DNA of 64,000 nucleotides from Alisma plantago-aquatica. Its lineage: Eukaryota; Streptophyta; Magnoliopsida; Alismatales; Alismataceae. Numbering within the stretch: position 1 is the first letter of the stretch; the number at the start of each line of letters is the position of its first letter. Shown here piece after piece: positions 23,801 through 35,541 of the stretch. The stretch spans positions 1,536,797,072-1,536,861,071 of the forward strand of contig OY856409.1 in NCBI GenBank assembly GCA_963693085.1, written 5' to 3'. A program made the translations under genes and the position numbers. The notes under the pieces are model-generated. The model ran no database searches, was not told the origin of the DNA, and was given only the letters and a program-made list of their open reading frames with translations.

Positions 23801-24245
23801 TGATTACAGATCGCAGTCAGGATTTGTATTTTGCCTTAATAATGGAGCTGTGAGATGGAAGAGTTCCAAGCAAGAAACAGTTGCCGATTTTACTAAAGAG
23901 GCCGAGTATATTGCTGCTTCACATGCAACAAAGGAGGTTGTGTGGATCAGGAAGTTCATTTCTAAACTTGGTGTAGTTCCCAGTAGCTGTGATACAATTG
24001 AGCTTTATTGTGACAATAATGGAGCTATTGCACAAGCTAAGGAACCCAGATCATATCAGCGGTCCAAGCACATACTGCGGTGCTTCCATCTCATATGAGA
24101 GATCGTACATCGAGGATATGTGAAGATTTGCAAAGTACCAACTGAAGACAACATAGTTGATCCACTGACGAAGGCCCTTTCTCAGCAGAAGCATGACGGT
24201 CATGCTAGGTCACAAGGACTGAGGTTCCTTGGTGACTGGATCTAA
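20847..24245 (+). pseudogene. gag-pol: Copia-A gag-pol, one frame with eight stops
   Basis: One frame runs from ATG at 20847 to TAA at 24243 without a frameshift. It is interrupted at 21507, 21957, 22107, 22740, 22812, 23352, 23652 and 24096. gag is short: an N-terminal piece (NKFHNWLRTVRSVL) joins directly to a late-gag piece (LKALVKKKE), so most of the capsid and the CCHC knuckle are absent. Protease near 21180 reads LDTRCGSH, with Arg where the active-site Gly is expected. Integrase follows (HFRLGH..CESC near 21590-21700; HTDVCGPF; RGGEHLS near 21965; HNGVSERRNH near 22060). RT has YVDD at 23256-23267; RNase H has DNNGAI near 24012. Six of the eight stops fit C-to-T or G-to-A change (CGA to TGA, CAA/CAG to TAA/TAG, TGG to TAG). 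Confidence 0.93.
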
Positions 24246-24249
24246 GTGC

Positions 24250-24259
24250 AAGTGGGAGT
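24250..24259 (+). other. Copia-A polypurine tract
   Basis: AAGTGGGAGT abuts the 3' LTR start, just after the pol stop at 24245. Confidence 0.8.
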
Positions 24260-26481
24260 TTGTTGGTATGTATGCCCATAGAGCAAGTCATATGATGATT
24301 GTATTGGGATACTTTGTAAATGATTTGAATAATAATAAAGGCAATTTCTGATCTATATGTTTAAACTGTTTTTGAGATGATGTTTAACATGATAGATGTC
24401 TAAAGAATGATTTTACTCAATGACGTATGCTTTTAGGTTAAGGACCTAAATGATGAGATCATATAGATGTTAAGAGTATACATTCTTGTTTAGCCCCTAG
24501 TTGGTTGTTATTGTGGAAATAACCATTGGCATCAATAACACTGAAGACTAGATTGTGTGTTGGTTGATGACAGAATCGCATTAGTCATAATATAGTGATA
24601 TCAATCCAAGCACATAAGTACTTGTTAGAGAACAAGGTACCGGACAGACCCACCGTGAGAGTGACACATGGAACCATGACTTGGTAGTCACAGTCATCTC
24701 TCACAGTGATGGTGGTGAGTGTGATTCTTAGACCTGAAATCACTACACTCAACACATGTTGTTGGGTACACTTTGACATCATCAAACACAGTCCTGAAAC
24801 ATGGGTTGTTATAAAGGTGATGATTCGGTGGCTTTGACACATGGGGCTTTTGAGGGGTGAGTGATAGATATGGGATTTATCCCTCCTGAGGGAGTGTAAT
24901 GTCCTTGGCCACTTGATGAGTAGGATTGAGAAAGGCATGTGCATGCACGTGTGAATCAATATGTGATATTGATGTCACACACATCTCACCCAGTCTGCTC
25001 TGAGATTAAGGAAATGAATGAATGTTGACAAGATGACCGTTCCATGCCTCGAGTTAATTCAGGATATCAGTGACAAAGGAATTATACATTCACTGTAACA
25101 CCATTCACGGATTGTAGGATTGATAGTTGTTCTCCAACTTTCTATTTCACTTGGGTAGCACTGATGTGTGACTAGGCACCACTCTTTGCTTGTGAAGTTA
25201 TAAGTGTTATGGAATTTCACTGCCAACGTGAAATGGACCTGTAGGGTCACACACATAGGATTTAACCTGGAAAAGGATTTTTGTCCACAAACAATGTTTA
25301 GATTGATGACTAAAGGAGTTTAGTAGTTCAATTAAACACTCATTTAATTGATAGCTCAATGTCATTATGTTCAAGGTGTTGGACACATGGATTGGAGTAT
25401 CGGATTGATTGAAACTGCAATTGACTGATTCTGCACAATCTGCACTCCCAACCGATCGGCTCATGTGATGAACTGATCGGCTCAGCTTGGTGAACCGACC
25501 GGCTCAGGTGGTGAGTCGATCGGCTCATGGACAGGGTAAAACAATTGCTTCAAGTGTTGAAACGATCAGTTCAACTGATGCAACCGAGCAAGTTGGGAAA
25601 GTAAGATTGGTGAGAAATTTCCTTTCGTTTAACTTGCCCAATTTGATTGGAACAAGGATTGGTATTTGATACCAATTTGAAACAAAAGAAGAAAAGTCAA
25701 TCGGGAACTGATCAGGACCACGAACTGACCGGTTCATGGGTCCCAACTGATCGGTTGAGGTGTCAACCGACCGACTCATATCCCCAGCTGACCATTTCAG
25801 TGGTGAAACGATCGGTTCAGGTTACGCAGTTGGTTGTTTTTGTGGAAAATCTCGAACCCTTCTACTCCTTCTTTAGTCCCACATTGCCCGGGATAGAGAA
25901 CCCTGTCCCATGACCCTCCTATATATAGGGGTATTGGAGGCTTCTCAAAGTACAACTCAGTGCAACCAGTTGCTCTGTAAAGTTGTCATTCTCTCTGGTT
26001 TTGGTAACTGAGAGAGCCCGAGCAAGTGCTACCCTATAAGGGAGGAAGAGCAAGGGAAAGACAACTGCAGAAAGCGACTGGTGACAGGAGAGTGTTTTAG
26101 CAACTAGTACGCCGACAGGAGGGTGCGACTCCTTCCGATTCCTTGTGGGACAAGGAGATCGGAGTTCTAGGAAGTCTGTGTGGACGACTGTAGAGGCGGG
26201 AGACCTCTGTCACTCAGAGGACAACTGTCAATCCTGACAGTCCCGGTGAGACCAGGAGTCTTCAGTCTCGATGCGACCAGGAGCTGCATAGACACCGTCC
26301 AAGACAGGAGGTGAAGACCGTGCAAGGCGCGAGGTACAGTCGCTGAGAAAGCCTCAGGACAAGGTATGCATCCACAAACCATCTTTCCTATTGTATAGAT
26401 GTTGACGTATTCCTTTTTTTCTGGGTTTTGGGGAGAAATTTTTTTGTTTCCGCTGCTTCTCTGCCTCCCGTAAAACCCAAC
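24260..26481 (+). repeat. Copia-A 3' LTR
   Basis: Matches 17243-19466 throughout and ends CCCAAC, followed by TSD TGTAG. TATA box at 25920-25927. Confidence 0.93.
25450..25819 (+). promoter_or_regulatory. Motif array in Copia-A 3' LTR
   Basis: Same array as in the 5' LTR, starting AACCGATCGGCTCA at 25450 and ending AAACGATCGGTTCA at 25806. Spacing is kept although individual sites have drifted. Confidence 0.75.
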
Positions 26482-26486
26482 TGTAG

Positions 26487-26724
26487 CACCTCCTGGTCTC
26501 ACCACAATCTGCAGACTAACATTGTCCTCTTAGTGATAAACAACAACGTCCTCACCTCTAGAGAAGTCCACACAGACCAACTAGAACTCATGTCATTTTA
26601 GTAGAATAAATAGGAAGGAGTTGTTCCTCCCTTCCGTGTACTAGTCATCAATGTACTCTCCCACAATGATTCTCAGTTGTTCTCTCCCACACTTTCCCAC
26701 CCTAGTTGGGGAGAACTTGCTTGG
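26487..26724 (-). repeat. Copia-B 5' LTR, fragment 2
   Basis: Reverse-complement match to Copia-A LTR 3' portions (GCACCTCCTGGTC, the GTCCACACAGAC block, GGAAGGAGTTG). It joins 17242 on the left across Copia-A and is cut at 26724 by the Tekay element. Confidence 0.8.
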
Positions 26725-27251
26725 TGTAACATCCCTGACCTGGGTTATGAATTAACCCTAGGTGTTTTGCCTAAATATGTAATTAAATACTTGTGATGAT
26801 CTTTTAGCATGTAATTAAGTTCCTAAGGAACATACATTTTCATTTCTGTCCTTTTTAAACAATGATTGTAGTATTGTTTGGTAATACATGGACCTATGTG
26901 CAAATTAACCAATTAGAGGGGTTAACTTGCAAATTACACAGGTCAAGATGTTCCTATAACAAAGAGACATCATATGAATGAATATGATGAGGTATGATGG
27001 ATTTCCCAAGTTTGGGCACCAAGGTGCAGCTTGTGGATCAATCCTTGTGCTTAAAATCCTAATTTTGGTGTAAAGTGCAATTTACCCAAAATGAGGGGTG
27101 CAACTTGTGATATACACTTTCTAGAATATCTTTTATGACTTTTGACATCATTTAAAGTTATAATAATAAAGGAGGCACTTCATTTGAATAATCATATTAT
27201 AAGAAATACCTTTGTAATTAAACCACCAAAGTTGTGAGTAAAGGAGACCCT

Positions 27252-27260
27252 TATATATAT
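27252..27260 (+). promoter_or_regulatory. Tekay LTR TATA box
   Basis: TATATATAT about 530 bp into the LTR. The 3' LTR counterpart near 36071 reads TATATGTATA. Confidence 0.55.
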
Positions 27261-27956
27261 GTGCACCATAGTGACAAGTTGACCTTCCTTGCCTTTAGTC
27301 CTTGGTCTTAGAAGAAGTTTTACCTTAGATACGAAGAGTAGGGACGTGCCTAAAAGAAAGGAAGGACCTAGTTGTGAAAAGGAGGAGTAAGTTGTCCTTA
27401 TGATGAAAATAACCTCAAAGTAGATATGATCCTTTCCTTTGCAACCAAAGGCAACGTTTCCTTTCTTCCCTTCTTATTCCCTTGCTTAGACCGACTTAGG
27501 ACAGAGATCAGGAGTAGAGGAAGACGACCAAGTTCATCTAGGTAAGCTTTTATCATCATCTTGCTCAAATTCATGGAGGAAACCAGGTTACAAGGTTGGT
27601 TTCAAGGTTATCTTACTTAGCTTTCTCTTCCTAACCGATCCTTCCCAACTTTTCCTTGAAGAAACAACCTTGGATGACCTGTGGAGCTCAAGCCACCATT
27701 AAAGTTTCGAATCTTTGAAGCTTGGAGTTCTAGGAACAACATTTGAGGTGGGTTTTATAGCTCTACACCTTTCTTTGTTATGCATACTTTTATTCTTGCA
27801 AATAATTGTTAGTTCTTCTTCTTCCCCATCTTTCTTTGCACTCTTGCAAACTTTTTCGTGAAGAACAGACCTTGGTTTCAAGGTTGAAGATGAAGGGCAT
27901 TAATACCTATGTTGGTCCTTATCTAACTTTACTAAACGATCTTAGACCAATAGGTC

Positions 27957-28384
27957 AAATGGGTTCACACTCGTTTCAACTCAAATGGGTTCACACTCGT
28001 TTCAACTCAAATGGGTTCACACTCGTTTCAACTCAAATGGGTTCACACTCGTTTCAACTCAAATGGGTTCACACTCGTTTCAACTCAAATGGGTTCACAC
28101 TCATTTCAACTCAAATGGGTTCACACTCGTTTCAACTCAAATGGGTTCACACTCATTTCAACTCAAATGGGTTCACACTCATTTCAACTCAAATGGGTTC
28201 ACACTCGTTTCAACTCAAATGGGTTCACACTCATTTCAACTCAAATGGGTTCACACTCGTTTCAACTCAAATGGGTTCACACTCGTTTCAACTCAAATGG
28301 GTTCACACTCATTTCAACTCAAATGGGTTCACACTCGTTTAAGCTCAAATGGGTTCACACCCGTTTCAACTTAAATGGGTTCAA
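27957..28384 (+). repeat. 26-bp minisatellite, 16 units (5' LTR)
   Basis: The unit begins ATGGGTTCACACTCGTTTCA and recurs every 26 bp from 27959 to 28375. Units differ mainly at one position (CTCGTT or CTCATT). Since 26 is not a multiple of three and the unit has no stop in any forward frame, all three frames stay open. Confidence 0.97.
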
Positions 28385-28710
28385 TTAAAGGATACCTTGT
28401 TTTATGTAAACCCTAATGACATGATAGTGGTGATTTGGTTTATGATAATCAATAAGGACTTAACCCAACCCTATCTAGAGTGATGTAATCACCATCCATT
28501 AGTAAGGAGAGAGAGAAAGTACCATTTATGGTTAAAACTCAAATAAAGTACCTTCAATGTATATGAATATGCAGGATTAGGGTATGATCCACTTATGAGA
28601 GAATCATGAAAACCCTAATTAAGATAATTGATGAGTCTTAACCTAATTTGAAAGCATCAATGATGATGTTTCTCATTCATGATGATGCTAGGAGCTCATT
28701 TCACTATGAG

Positions 28711-28848
28711 GTGAATAGTAAACCCTAATTCTAGGGTAATCATGAGTAATGTGAATAGTAAACCCTAATTCTAGGGTAATCATGAGTAATGTGAATAGTA
28801 AACCCTAATTCTAGGGTAATCATGAGTAATGTGAATAGTAAACCCTAG
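28711..28848 (+). repeat. 40-bp repeat with telomere-box motif (5' LTR)
   Basis: Three units plus a partial, starting GTGAATAGTAAACCCTAATT. Each full unit carries AAACCCTAA, at 28720, 28760 and 28800. Two more AAACCCTAA lie at 28408 and 28610. Confidence 0.9.
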
Positions 28849-30717
28849 TTCATAGTAATATGTTGAAATGAACAATAAACTCTAAACTCATGTTATTCCT
28901 TTAAAGCATGAATTGTATGATCAAGATATGAGATGAGGAATTATTATTCCCAATCATAATGAAAGGGGTGAATAACCCTAAATGATGTAAATAAGGGAAT
29001 CTTACCCTTTGTAAGGACATAAAAGTATAACCTTTGAATTGAAGGGTTAATTCTGTCTTATTGACTACTGATCTGATTATGAATTGTTGATTATTATCAA
29101 TTGAATTAATCATGCAGGTTCTTATAAGAGAATAATCATATCCAGGTAAGGATCATGACATCATATTCATTGAAAGCATGTCAATAGCTTATGAACAGAA
29201 ATAACTATGTTGCCTAGATGCAAGTGGCATCATATGAAACTGATATGCCTTAAGGGCCATGAATGACATCAAGGTCATGCTAATAGATGACTTGATGTTG
29301 ACATGTCATTTGATAGCAAGTGTTATGATGATATAAGGGTGTGAGCACCCATATTCATGAATTATAGTGATAAAATGATTAAGAATTGATATCCATCTGA
29401 TAACCGATATGAGTAATACCTGTTACATTTAGTATTCTTCTGTTATAGCCATGTTTAGTACTTGAATGTTTGGAAACATGTATGATGCTAAAAGAATACT
29501 GAAATGTACCTAATAATCAAGTATAATCATATCATGTAGAACCCTGATCATAGATCCATCATTGTCAGAGTTTAAATGATGGTGAAACAGGTTTTCCTAA
29601 GGGAACTCCTGGATCACATACTTTAGAGTATTTGGGGGAATATGGATGTGTATGTCCTTACATCCTAGTGTAGGAGTTGATGTGGATGTATCTTAATCCA
29701 TCAGCCCTTCACTATATGCTTATACCGGGATGATGTAACACTATTCTCCCAAAGGAATCTTTATACCGCATCGATGAGAGATAAACATGAAATCTTTCGA
29801 TAGCGAAGAGAGTGCAGAATGCCACTGTGACTCTAATAGCGAAGTACCAGAATACCCTGGTGAGCTATATTAGCAGAGACACTAGATGTCCTGCATGTTT
29901 ATCCTCATTCTGACTGAGGTAGTTGAAGGTCATGAGAATCCGGCTCTTTCAATGACCTAGTATGATACCGATGCGACTTACTAGTGATCGGTTGGAGCAT
30001 GAGCGGTATACCTCATCTCCGCAGGGCATAATGATGTTTGTAAAACATAATCAACCGCGTAGCATAACTTCTTAGGTTGAACTACGAGGAACATTGATTG
30101 ATATTACATTGCTTGCATTTAATATCCTGTTCAAGTATTAGTATACATGTTCTTCATATTCCTTAATAAAGATGAGTAATTGTTATCAAGCTTGCTATGA
30201 GTAATCTAAGTTACCTGCTCATGATGTTCCTTGATTGCTTTTAACAAAGTTTCTGGCGGAGAGTTATAACTCTCACTGGGACAATTACTTAAAATTGTCT
30301 CACCCCGTAGATTTTCTACCTTTAGGTGGACGTCGAGGTCGAAGGAACCGATCTGCAGGTGGACAACATCAGCAGCGGCAAAACCAGGAGCAGCAGTGAT
30401 TTCAGGTGGAAACACTATGTTGTCTAGTCTTGTAGATAGAATAGTCTTATGTCGTCTCTGTACACTCAGGTCCTAGGAGTTTGTTGATCTGAGAATTTTG
30501 AAGTCTTGAGATTTTGTTTCACAATGTATATAATCACTCGAGAAGTGATTTATCAGAGATGTAAATAGTTCATCTTACTTTTATGAAAGGAGTTTCAGGT
30601 TTTCGAGATCTCATTTTCGAGAGGTTTTAATTTATCGTGATTTTTCGTATTCTGCTGTTAATCGAACCGCTTCCGCTACGTTTATCTTGTGTTTTAGAGA
30701 TCAGAGCCCACAATTAG

Positions 30718-30730
30718 TGGTATCAGAGCT
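30718..30730 (+). other. Tekay primer-binding site
   Basis: TGGTATCAGAGCT, the initiator-Met-type primer site, 5 bases after the LTR end. Confidence 0.88.
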
Positions 30731-30843
30731 CTAGGTTCGCTGAGTCTACAGAGACATAGGACTTAGAATGTCAAGTCTATCCTTAGTACTTCTTTCTTAT
30801 CTAATAGAGTCTTCTGTTCCTCAGGAGAAGAAGATAATTAAGG

Positions 30844-31922
30844 ATGTCTGGACCACAGGAGGAGTACGAGGCCAAAAGTAGTGTTGCTGCACCTCGAGAA
30901 GGTGCAAGGAACCTAGAAATAGAGCAACCTGTACCTGAGCCACCTATGGAGCCACCTCAGTTTGACCCAGCTGACATGGGAAACCCAGCTGTTCAGACCA
31001 TGTTTGGGAAGTTTATGACTGCCATGACACACATAACAGATAGGATGCCTATGCCTGCACCTAGGGCACCTACCCAACCTGAAGGACAAGGTATCGGTAA
31101 GATGTTCGAGCGACTTCGTCGTGTCAGAGAAACCGAATACTTTGGAACAGCTGATCCGGCAGATGCCGATCTCTGGTAAACTGAGTTGGAGAAAGCTTTC
31201 TGAATCCTCAACATCCCCGAAGGTGAGAAGGTTAGACATGCTGTCTATCTTCTCAATGGCAGTGCTGGTCACTGGTGGACCATGGAAGAGCAGAAGAGGC
31301 CAGGGATAGAGATCTCGTGGGAAGACTTTCGTCGGGAATTTTTCCACAAATATTTTCCAAAGACTTTCCTGGATGAGAAGATCTCTCAGTTTGAGAGACT
31401 GAGGCAGGGTATGATGAACATTAGCGAGTATGAGGCTAAATTCATGGAGTTGTTGCGATTCTGTCCGCATATGGCTACACAGATGAAGAAAGGATTAGGA
31501 GGTTTGAGAAGGGTTTGAATGCCGACATGACTACTCCCGTGTCTGCACTAGAAAACTGGGAGAGATTGTCTACCTTTGTTGAGTCAGTCCGAAGGATAGA
31601 GAGATCAGTAGTCGAGAAAAGACAAACCCAAAAGAGATATCCACAATTCCAGGGATCTTCATCTAGAGACTTTAAGAAGCCTAGATTCTCTGCATCTACA
31701 CCTCCACCCCCCAGATCTAGTTCTCAGACTCAGTGGTCCCCAAGTAGAGGTAGAGGACGAGGTTTACCGCCATGAGAGACTCACAGTTCAGCATCAATGT
31801 CGGTCATAGGATCACCAAGACCACAACAACTGGATAGAAGTTGTTACAACTGTGGGAAGATGGGACATCTGATGAAGGACTGCAGGTCTAGGCCTGTCAG
31901 TGTGACACAGCCTCTGAGGTAG
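30844..31922 (+). pseudogene. gag: Tekay gag
   Basis: ATG at 30844 after a 113-base leader. The N-terminal region is Pro/Glu-rich. The capsid (retrotransposon gag domain) spans about 31120-31560 (FERLRRVRETEYFG, GHWWTMEEQ, FFHKYFPKTF, EYEAKFMELLRFCPH). A single CCHC knuckle lies at 31842-31883 (CYNCGKMGHLMKDC). Stops occur at 31177, 31201, 31773 and 31920. A likely 2-bp insertion in ACAC near 31475 shifts the frame from 1 to 0 inside the capsid. Coding continues into protease in the same frame. Confidence 0.92.
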
Positions 31923-31999
31923 AATCAATAGGGATCACAGAGAAGGCAGTCTCAAGGAGCAGCTAGAGAACATGGGCAAGCGTCTCAGGCTGGATCATC

Positions 32000-34900
32000 G
32001 GCACCAACTCAACCTCAGGCGACAGCATGGTTCTATGCTATGAACCCACCAGAAGCAGTGGTCAATCCACGGGTTGTGGCAGGTCAGATGGAACTTTTAT
32101 ATTCTTATATGTCTAAATCCTGTGTTGTATCTGTTTTGATTGACCCGGGTGCTACACACTCTTTTATCACTTGAAGAGTGATTCGTAACTGCAATATGAC
32201 AGTTAGTCATAGGGTAGATAGCTTGTTGCTTGAAACTCCATTGAGAGGTTCTACTGTTTTGCAAGAGGTATGCTCTCCCTGCATTCTCTTCTTTTCTGAT
32301 CATCGCATTCAAGTGGATCTTATACCATTTGATATGCAAGGATTTGATATAATCCTTGGGATGGATACCTTGGAAAGGTATAGAGTTGTCTTGGGTTGTG
32401 AATCCAAGCAGGCTGTGTTTGCTGATGAGAGCAACACATGGATCTTTCAAGGAGAGAGAAAGATTCTACCCACATGTCTTGTGTCTGCTATGGTTGCTGA
32501 TAAGCTGATAAATCAAGGATGTTATGCATTCTTGGCCCATGTGATAGATACCACCATGAAGAGTCCTAACCTTGCTGAAGTTCCTATAGTCAGGGAATTT
32601 GAAGATGTATTTCCTGAAGAACTTCCAGGTATGCCACCGCCTCGGGAAATTGATTTTGAATCAATTTGATCCCAGATACCCAACCTATAGCACAAACACC
32701 GTATAGGATGGCGCCTTCTAAGATGGAAGAACTCAAGAAACAGCTCCAAGAGTTGCTTGAGAAAGGTTTTATCTGATCGAGTACTTCACCTTGGGGTGCT
32801 CCGGTCTTGTTTGTTAAAAAGAAGGATGGATCAATGCGGTTGTGCATTGATTACAGACAACTAAATAAAGTAACGATAAAGAATAAGTACCCTCTGCCGA
32901 GAATTGATGATCTTTTTGACCAGTTGCATGGTGCAACCGTCTTCTAGAAGATAGACTTGAGGTCTGGATATCATCAACTTCGTATTAAGGACAGTGACAT
33001 ACCCAAGTCTGCCTTCAGGACAAGGTATGGTCACTATGAGTTCACAGTTATGTCGTTTGGACTAACTAATGCACCAGCTGCATTTATGGAACTCATGAAT
33101 AGAATCTTCCGACCTTTCCTCGATCAGTGTGTTGTTGTCTTTATAGATGACATCCTGATCTATAGTAGAGATGTTCAGCAGCATGAACATCATCTTTGCC
33201 AGGCTCTAACTTTGCTAAGACAACATAAGTTATACGCTAAGTTTAGCAAGTGTGAGTTCTGGATGCCGGAGGTATCTTTTCTTGGACATGTGGTATCTGC
33301 CTCGGGAATTCGTGTTGACCCTAAAAAGGTAGAGTCTGTTCTACAATGGGAACAACCGAAGACACCGATGGAGATTCGCAGTTTCTTAGGGTTGGCTGGC
33401 TATTATCGAAGGTTCATTAAGAACTTCAGTTCTATAGCCCTACCCTTGACGAAGTTGACCCGGAAAGATGTTTCTTTTACTTGGAGTGACAAGTGTCAGC
33501 AGTCCTTTCAGTTGTTGAAGGAAAGATTGACAAGTGCACCTGTACTTGTGTTACCTGAGCAAGGCAAAGGATACATAGTTTTCTGTGATGCCTCCAAGAA
33601 TGGACTCGGATGTGTGCTGATGCAGGATAGGCATGTGATTTCTTTTGCTTCTCGACAACTTAAGAAACATGAGGAGAATTATCCGACACATGATTTAAAG
33701 TTAGCTGTTGTGGTTCATGCCTTGAAAATCTGGAGACACTATTTATATGGAGAAGCATTCCAGGTTTTCACTGATCATAAGAATCTTAAGTATATCTTTT
33801 CTCAGCATGACCTTAACATGAGGCAACGTCGCTGGATGGAGTTAATCAAGGATTATGATTGTACGATAGATTACCATCCAGGGAAGGCCAATGTAGTTGC
33901 AGATGCCTTGAGTAGGAAATCAACAACATCATCCTCCGATAGGGCACAATTAAACTCTTTAGTATTCCCTAGGAGAGATATGCTTATCTCTTTAAGGCAA
34001 AACAATGTGCAATTGAGAGTGTCATTTTTAGCCGGTTTGTTAGCTGAGATGCATATTAAACCTACCCTAAAAGAGCAGATAAAGGAGGCACAGCAAGTTG
34101 ATGCTGCAGTTCAGCAGATCAGATCTGAGTATGGTGATGAGACGCGAAAAGGTTTTCATGAATCAGATGATCAAGTGGCATGCTATCATGGGAGGATGAT
34201 AGTGCCAGATGTGGATAACCTGAGGAAGTTAGTCCTGGAGGAAGATCATTCTTCTATGTATGCTATGCATCCAGGGAGCACCAAGATGTATCAAAACTTG
34301 AAAGATATGTATTGGTGGCCTGGGATGAAGAAGGATGTAGCTGAGTTTGTTCTGAGGTGTCTGGTGTGTCAGCAAGTTAAAGCTGAACACCAGAAGCCTG
34401 CAGGAACAATGCAACCTTTACCCATACCACACTGGAAGTGGGATCATGTAACCATGGACTTTGTTGTTGGCCTACCTAGAACAAATAAAGGACATGATTC
34501 CATTTGGGTAATTGTTGATAGGTTGACTAAGACAGTGCATTTCTTACCTGTCAAAACAACCTATTCGGCTGAAAGGTTATCCCAGTTATATATTCAAGAG
34601 ATAGTGTGTTTGCACGGAGTTCCTGTCTCTATAGTTTCTGACAGAGGTCCTCAGTTCACAAGTCATTTTTGGGAACAGCTACATAGGGCACTAGGCACCC
34701 AGTTAAGGTTTAGTACATCCTTTCATCCACAGACTGATGGACAGTCAGAAAGGACTATACAGACCTTGGAAGATCTGTTGAGAGCATGTGTTCTCCAGTT
34801 CACAAGAAGTTGGGATTTGCACCTAAGCTTGATAGAGTTTGCCTATAACAATAGCTATCAACATAGTATTGATATGGCACCTTATGAGGCTTTGTATGGT

Positions 34901-35494
34901 AGACATTGTAGATCACCTTTGTGCTGGTATGAGACTGGTGAACATCAGTTGTTAGGTCCTGATCTTGTGCAGCAGACCACAGAAAAGATTAAGGTAATCC
35001 AACACCAGATTAAGAGTGCACAGGATAGACAGAAATCTTATGCTGACAAGCGTCATAGACCGTTGGAGTTCCAGGTTGGAGACATAGTGTATCTCAAGGT
35101 CTCACCTTAGAAAGGAGTCCTTCTCTTTGGAAGGAAAGGGAAGTTAGCTCCTAGATTTATGGGGCCTTATACAATCATTGAATGGGTTGGAAAGGTAGCC
35201 TATAGACTAGAGTTACCACCAGAATTACAAAAACTACACCTTGTGTTTCACATTTCTATGTTAAGGAAATGTCATCCCAATACCGAGTCAGTTCTACAAC
35301 CTATGGAAATAGAATTGAACGAAGATATAACTTATGAGGAAGGACCAGTGTCAATCCTTGATAACAGAATTAAAAAGCTAAAGAAGAAAGATATAAGTCT
35401 TGTAAAAGTCCTCTGGAATCACCGTGGTGTTGAAGAAGCCACTTGGGAACTCGAGAAAGAGATGAGAAGGAAATACCCTGCTCTTTTCTCTTAA
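32000..35494 (+). pseudogene. pol: Tekay pol: protease, RT, RNase H, integrase, chromodomain
   Basis: Protease has LIDPGATHSFI at 32136-32169, then a TGA. A single-base loss near 32660 moves the frame from 0 to 2, which stays open for 717 codons at 32957-35110. RT: FIDD at 33140-33151, with LCIDYRQLN upstream. RNase [11 protein letters not shown] near 33585 and TDHKNLKY near 33772. Integrase: HPGSTKMY near 34270, CLVCQQVK near 34365, catalytic segments [21 protein letters not shown] and the Glu in TIQTLEDLL. The C-terminal segment at about 35335-35490 (PVSILDNRIKK..LVKVLWN..EATWELE) is the chromodomain-type tail of Tekay/Del elements. Further stops at 32774, 32945 and 35108 fit single-base changes. 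Otherwise length and order are normal. Confidence 0.95.
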
Positions 35495-35528
35495 TATGTT
35501 CTATCGATTTCGGGGACGAAATCCTTGT

Positions 35529-35541
35529 AAGGGGTGGATAA
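35529..35541 (+). other. Tekay polypurine tract
   Basis: AAGGGGTGGATAA just upstream of the 3' LTR, preceded by the GGGGACGAAATCC context typical of this clade. Confidence 0.85.

Larger units (their letters stand above)
17243..26481 (+). mobile_element. Copia-A: Ty1/copia element with long LTRs
   Basis: LTRs of about 2.22 kb at each end (17243-19466 and 24260-26481), TSD TGTAG at 17238-17242 and 26482-26486, initiator-Met-type primer site, single-frame gag-pol, polypurine tract. Domain order protease, integrase, RT, RNase H is that of Ty1/copia. It resembles Tork-related plant families, but I do not assign a clade firmly. gag lacks most of its capsid and the zinc knuckle. The LTRs differ at about 8 of the first 130 bases. 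It lies inside the 5' LTR of Copia-B in the opposite orientation. Confidence 0.95.
26725..30712 (+). repeat. Tekay 5' LTR
   Basis: Contains TATATATAT at 27252-27260, a 26-bp minisatellite, a 40-bp repeat and a GC-richer terminal part. ORFs through the minisatellite are repeat artefacts. Confidence 0.96.

Noticed and set aside
27957..28384. CRISPR-like repeat array
   Set aside because: Units are directly adjacent with no unique spacers, and the setting is a plant LTR.
27806..28388. Three overlapping ORFs of 125-178 codons with a repeated MGSHSFQLKWVHT peptide
   Set aside because: They are translations of a 26-bp minisatellite in a non-coding LTR; all three frames give the same cyclic peptide. 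The same holds for 36657-37157.
28711..28848. Telomeric or subtelomeric sequence
   Set aside because: AAACCCTAA occurs once per 40-bp unit and does not form continuous CCCTAAA runs; it lies in LTRs at both ends of one element.
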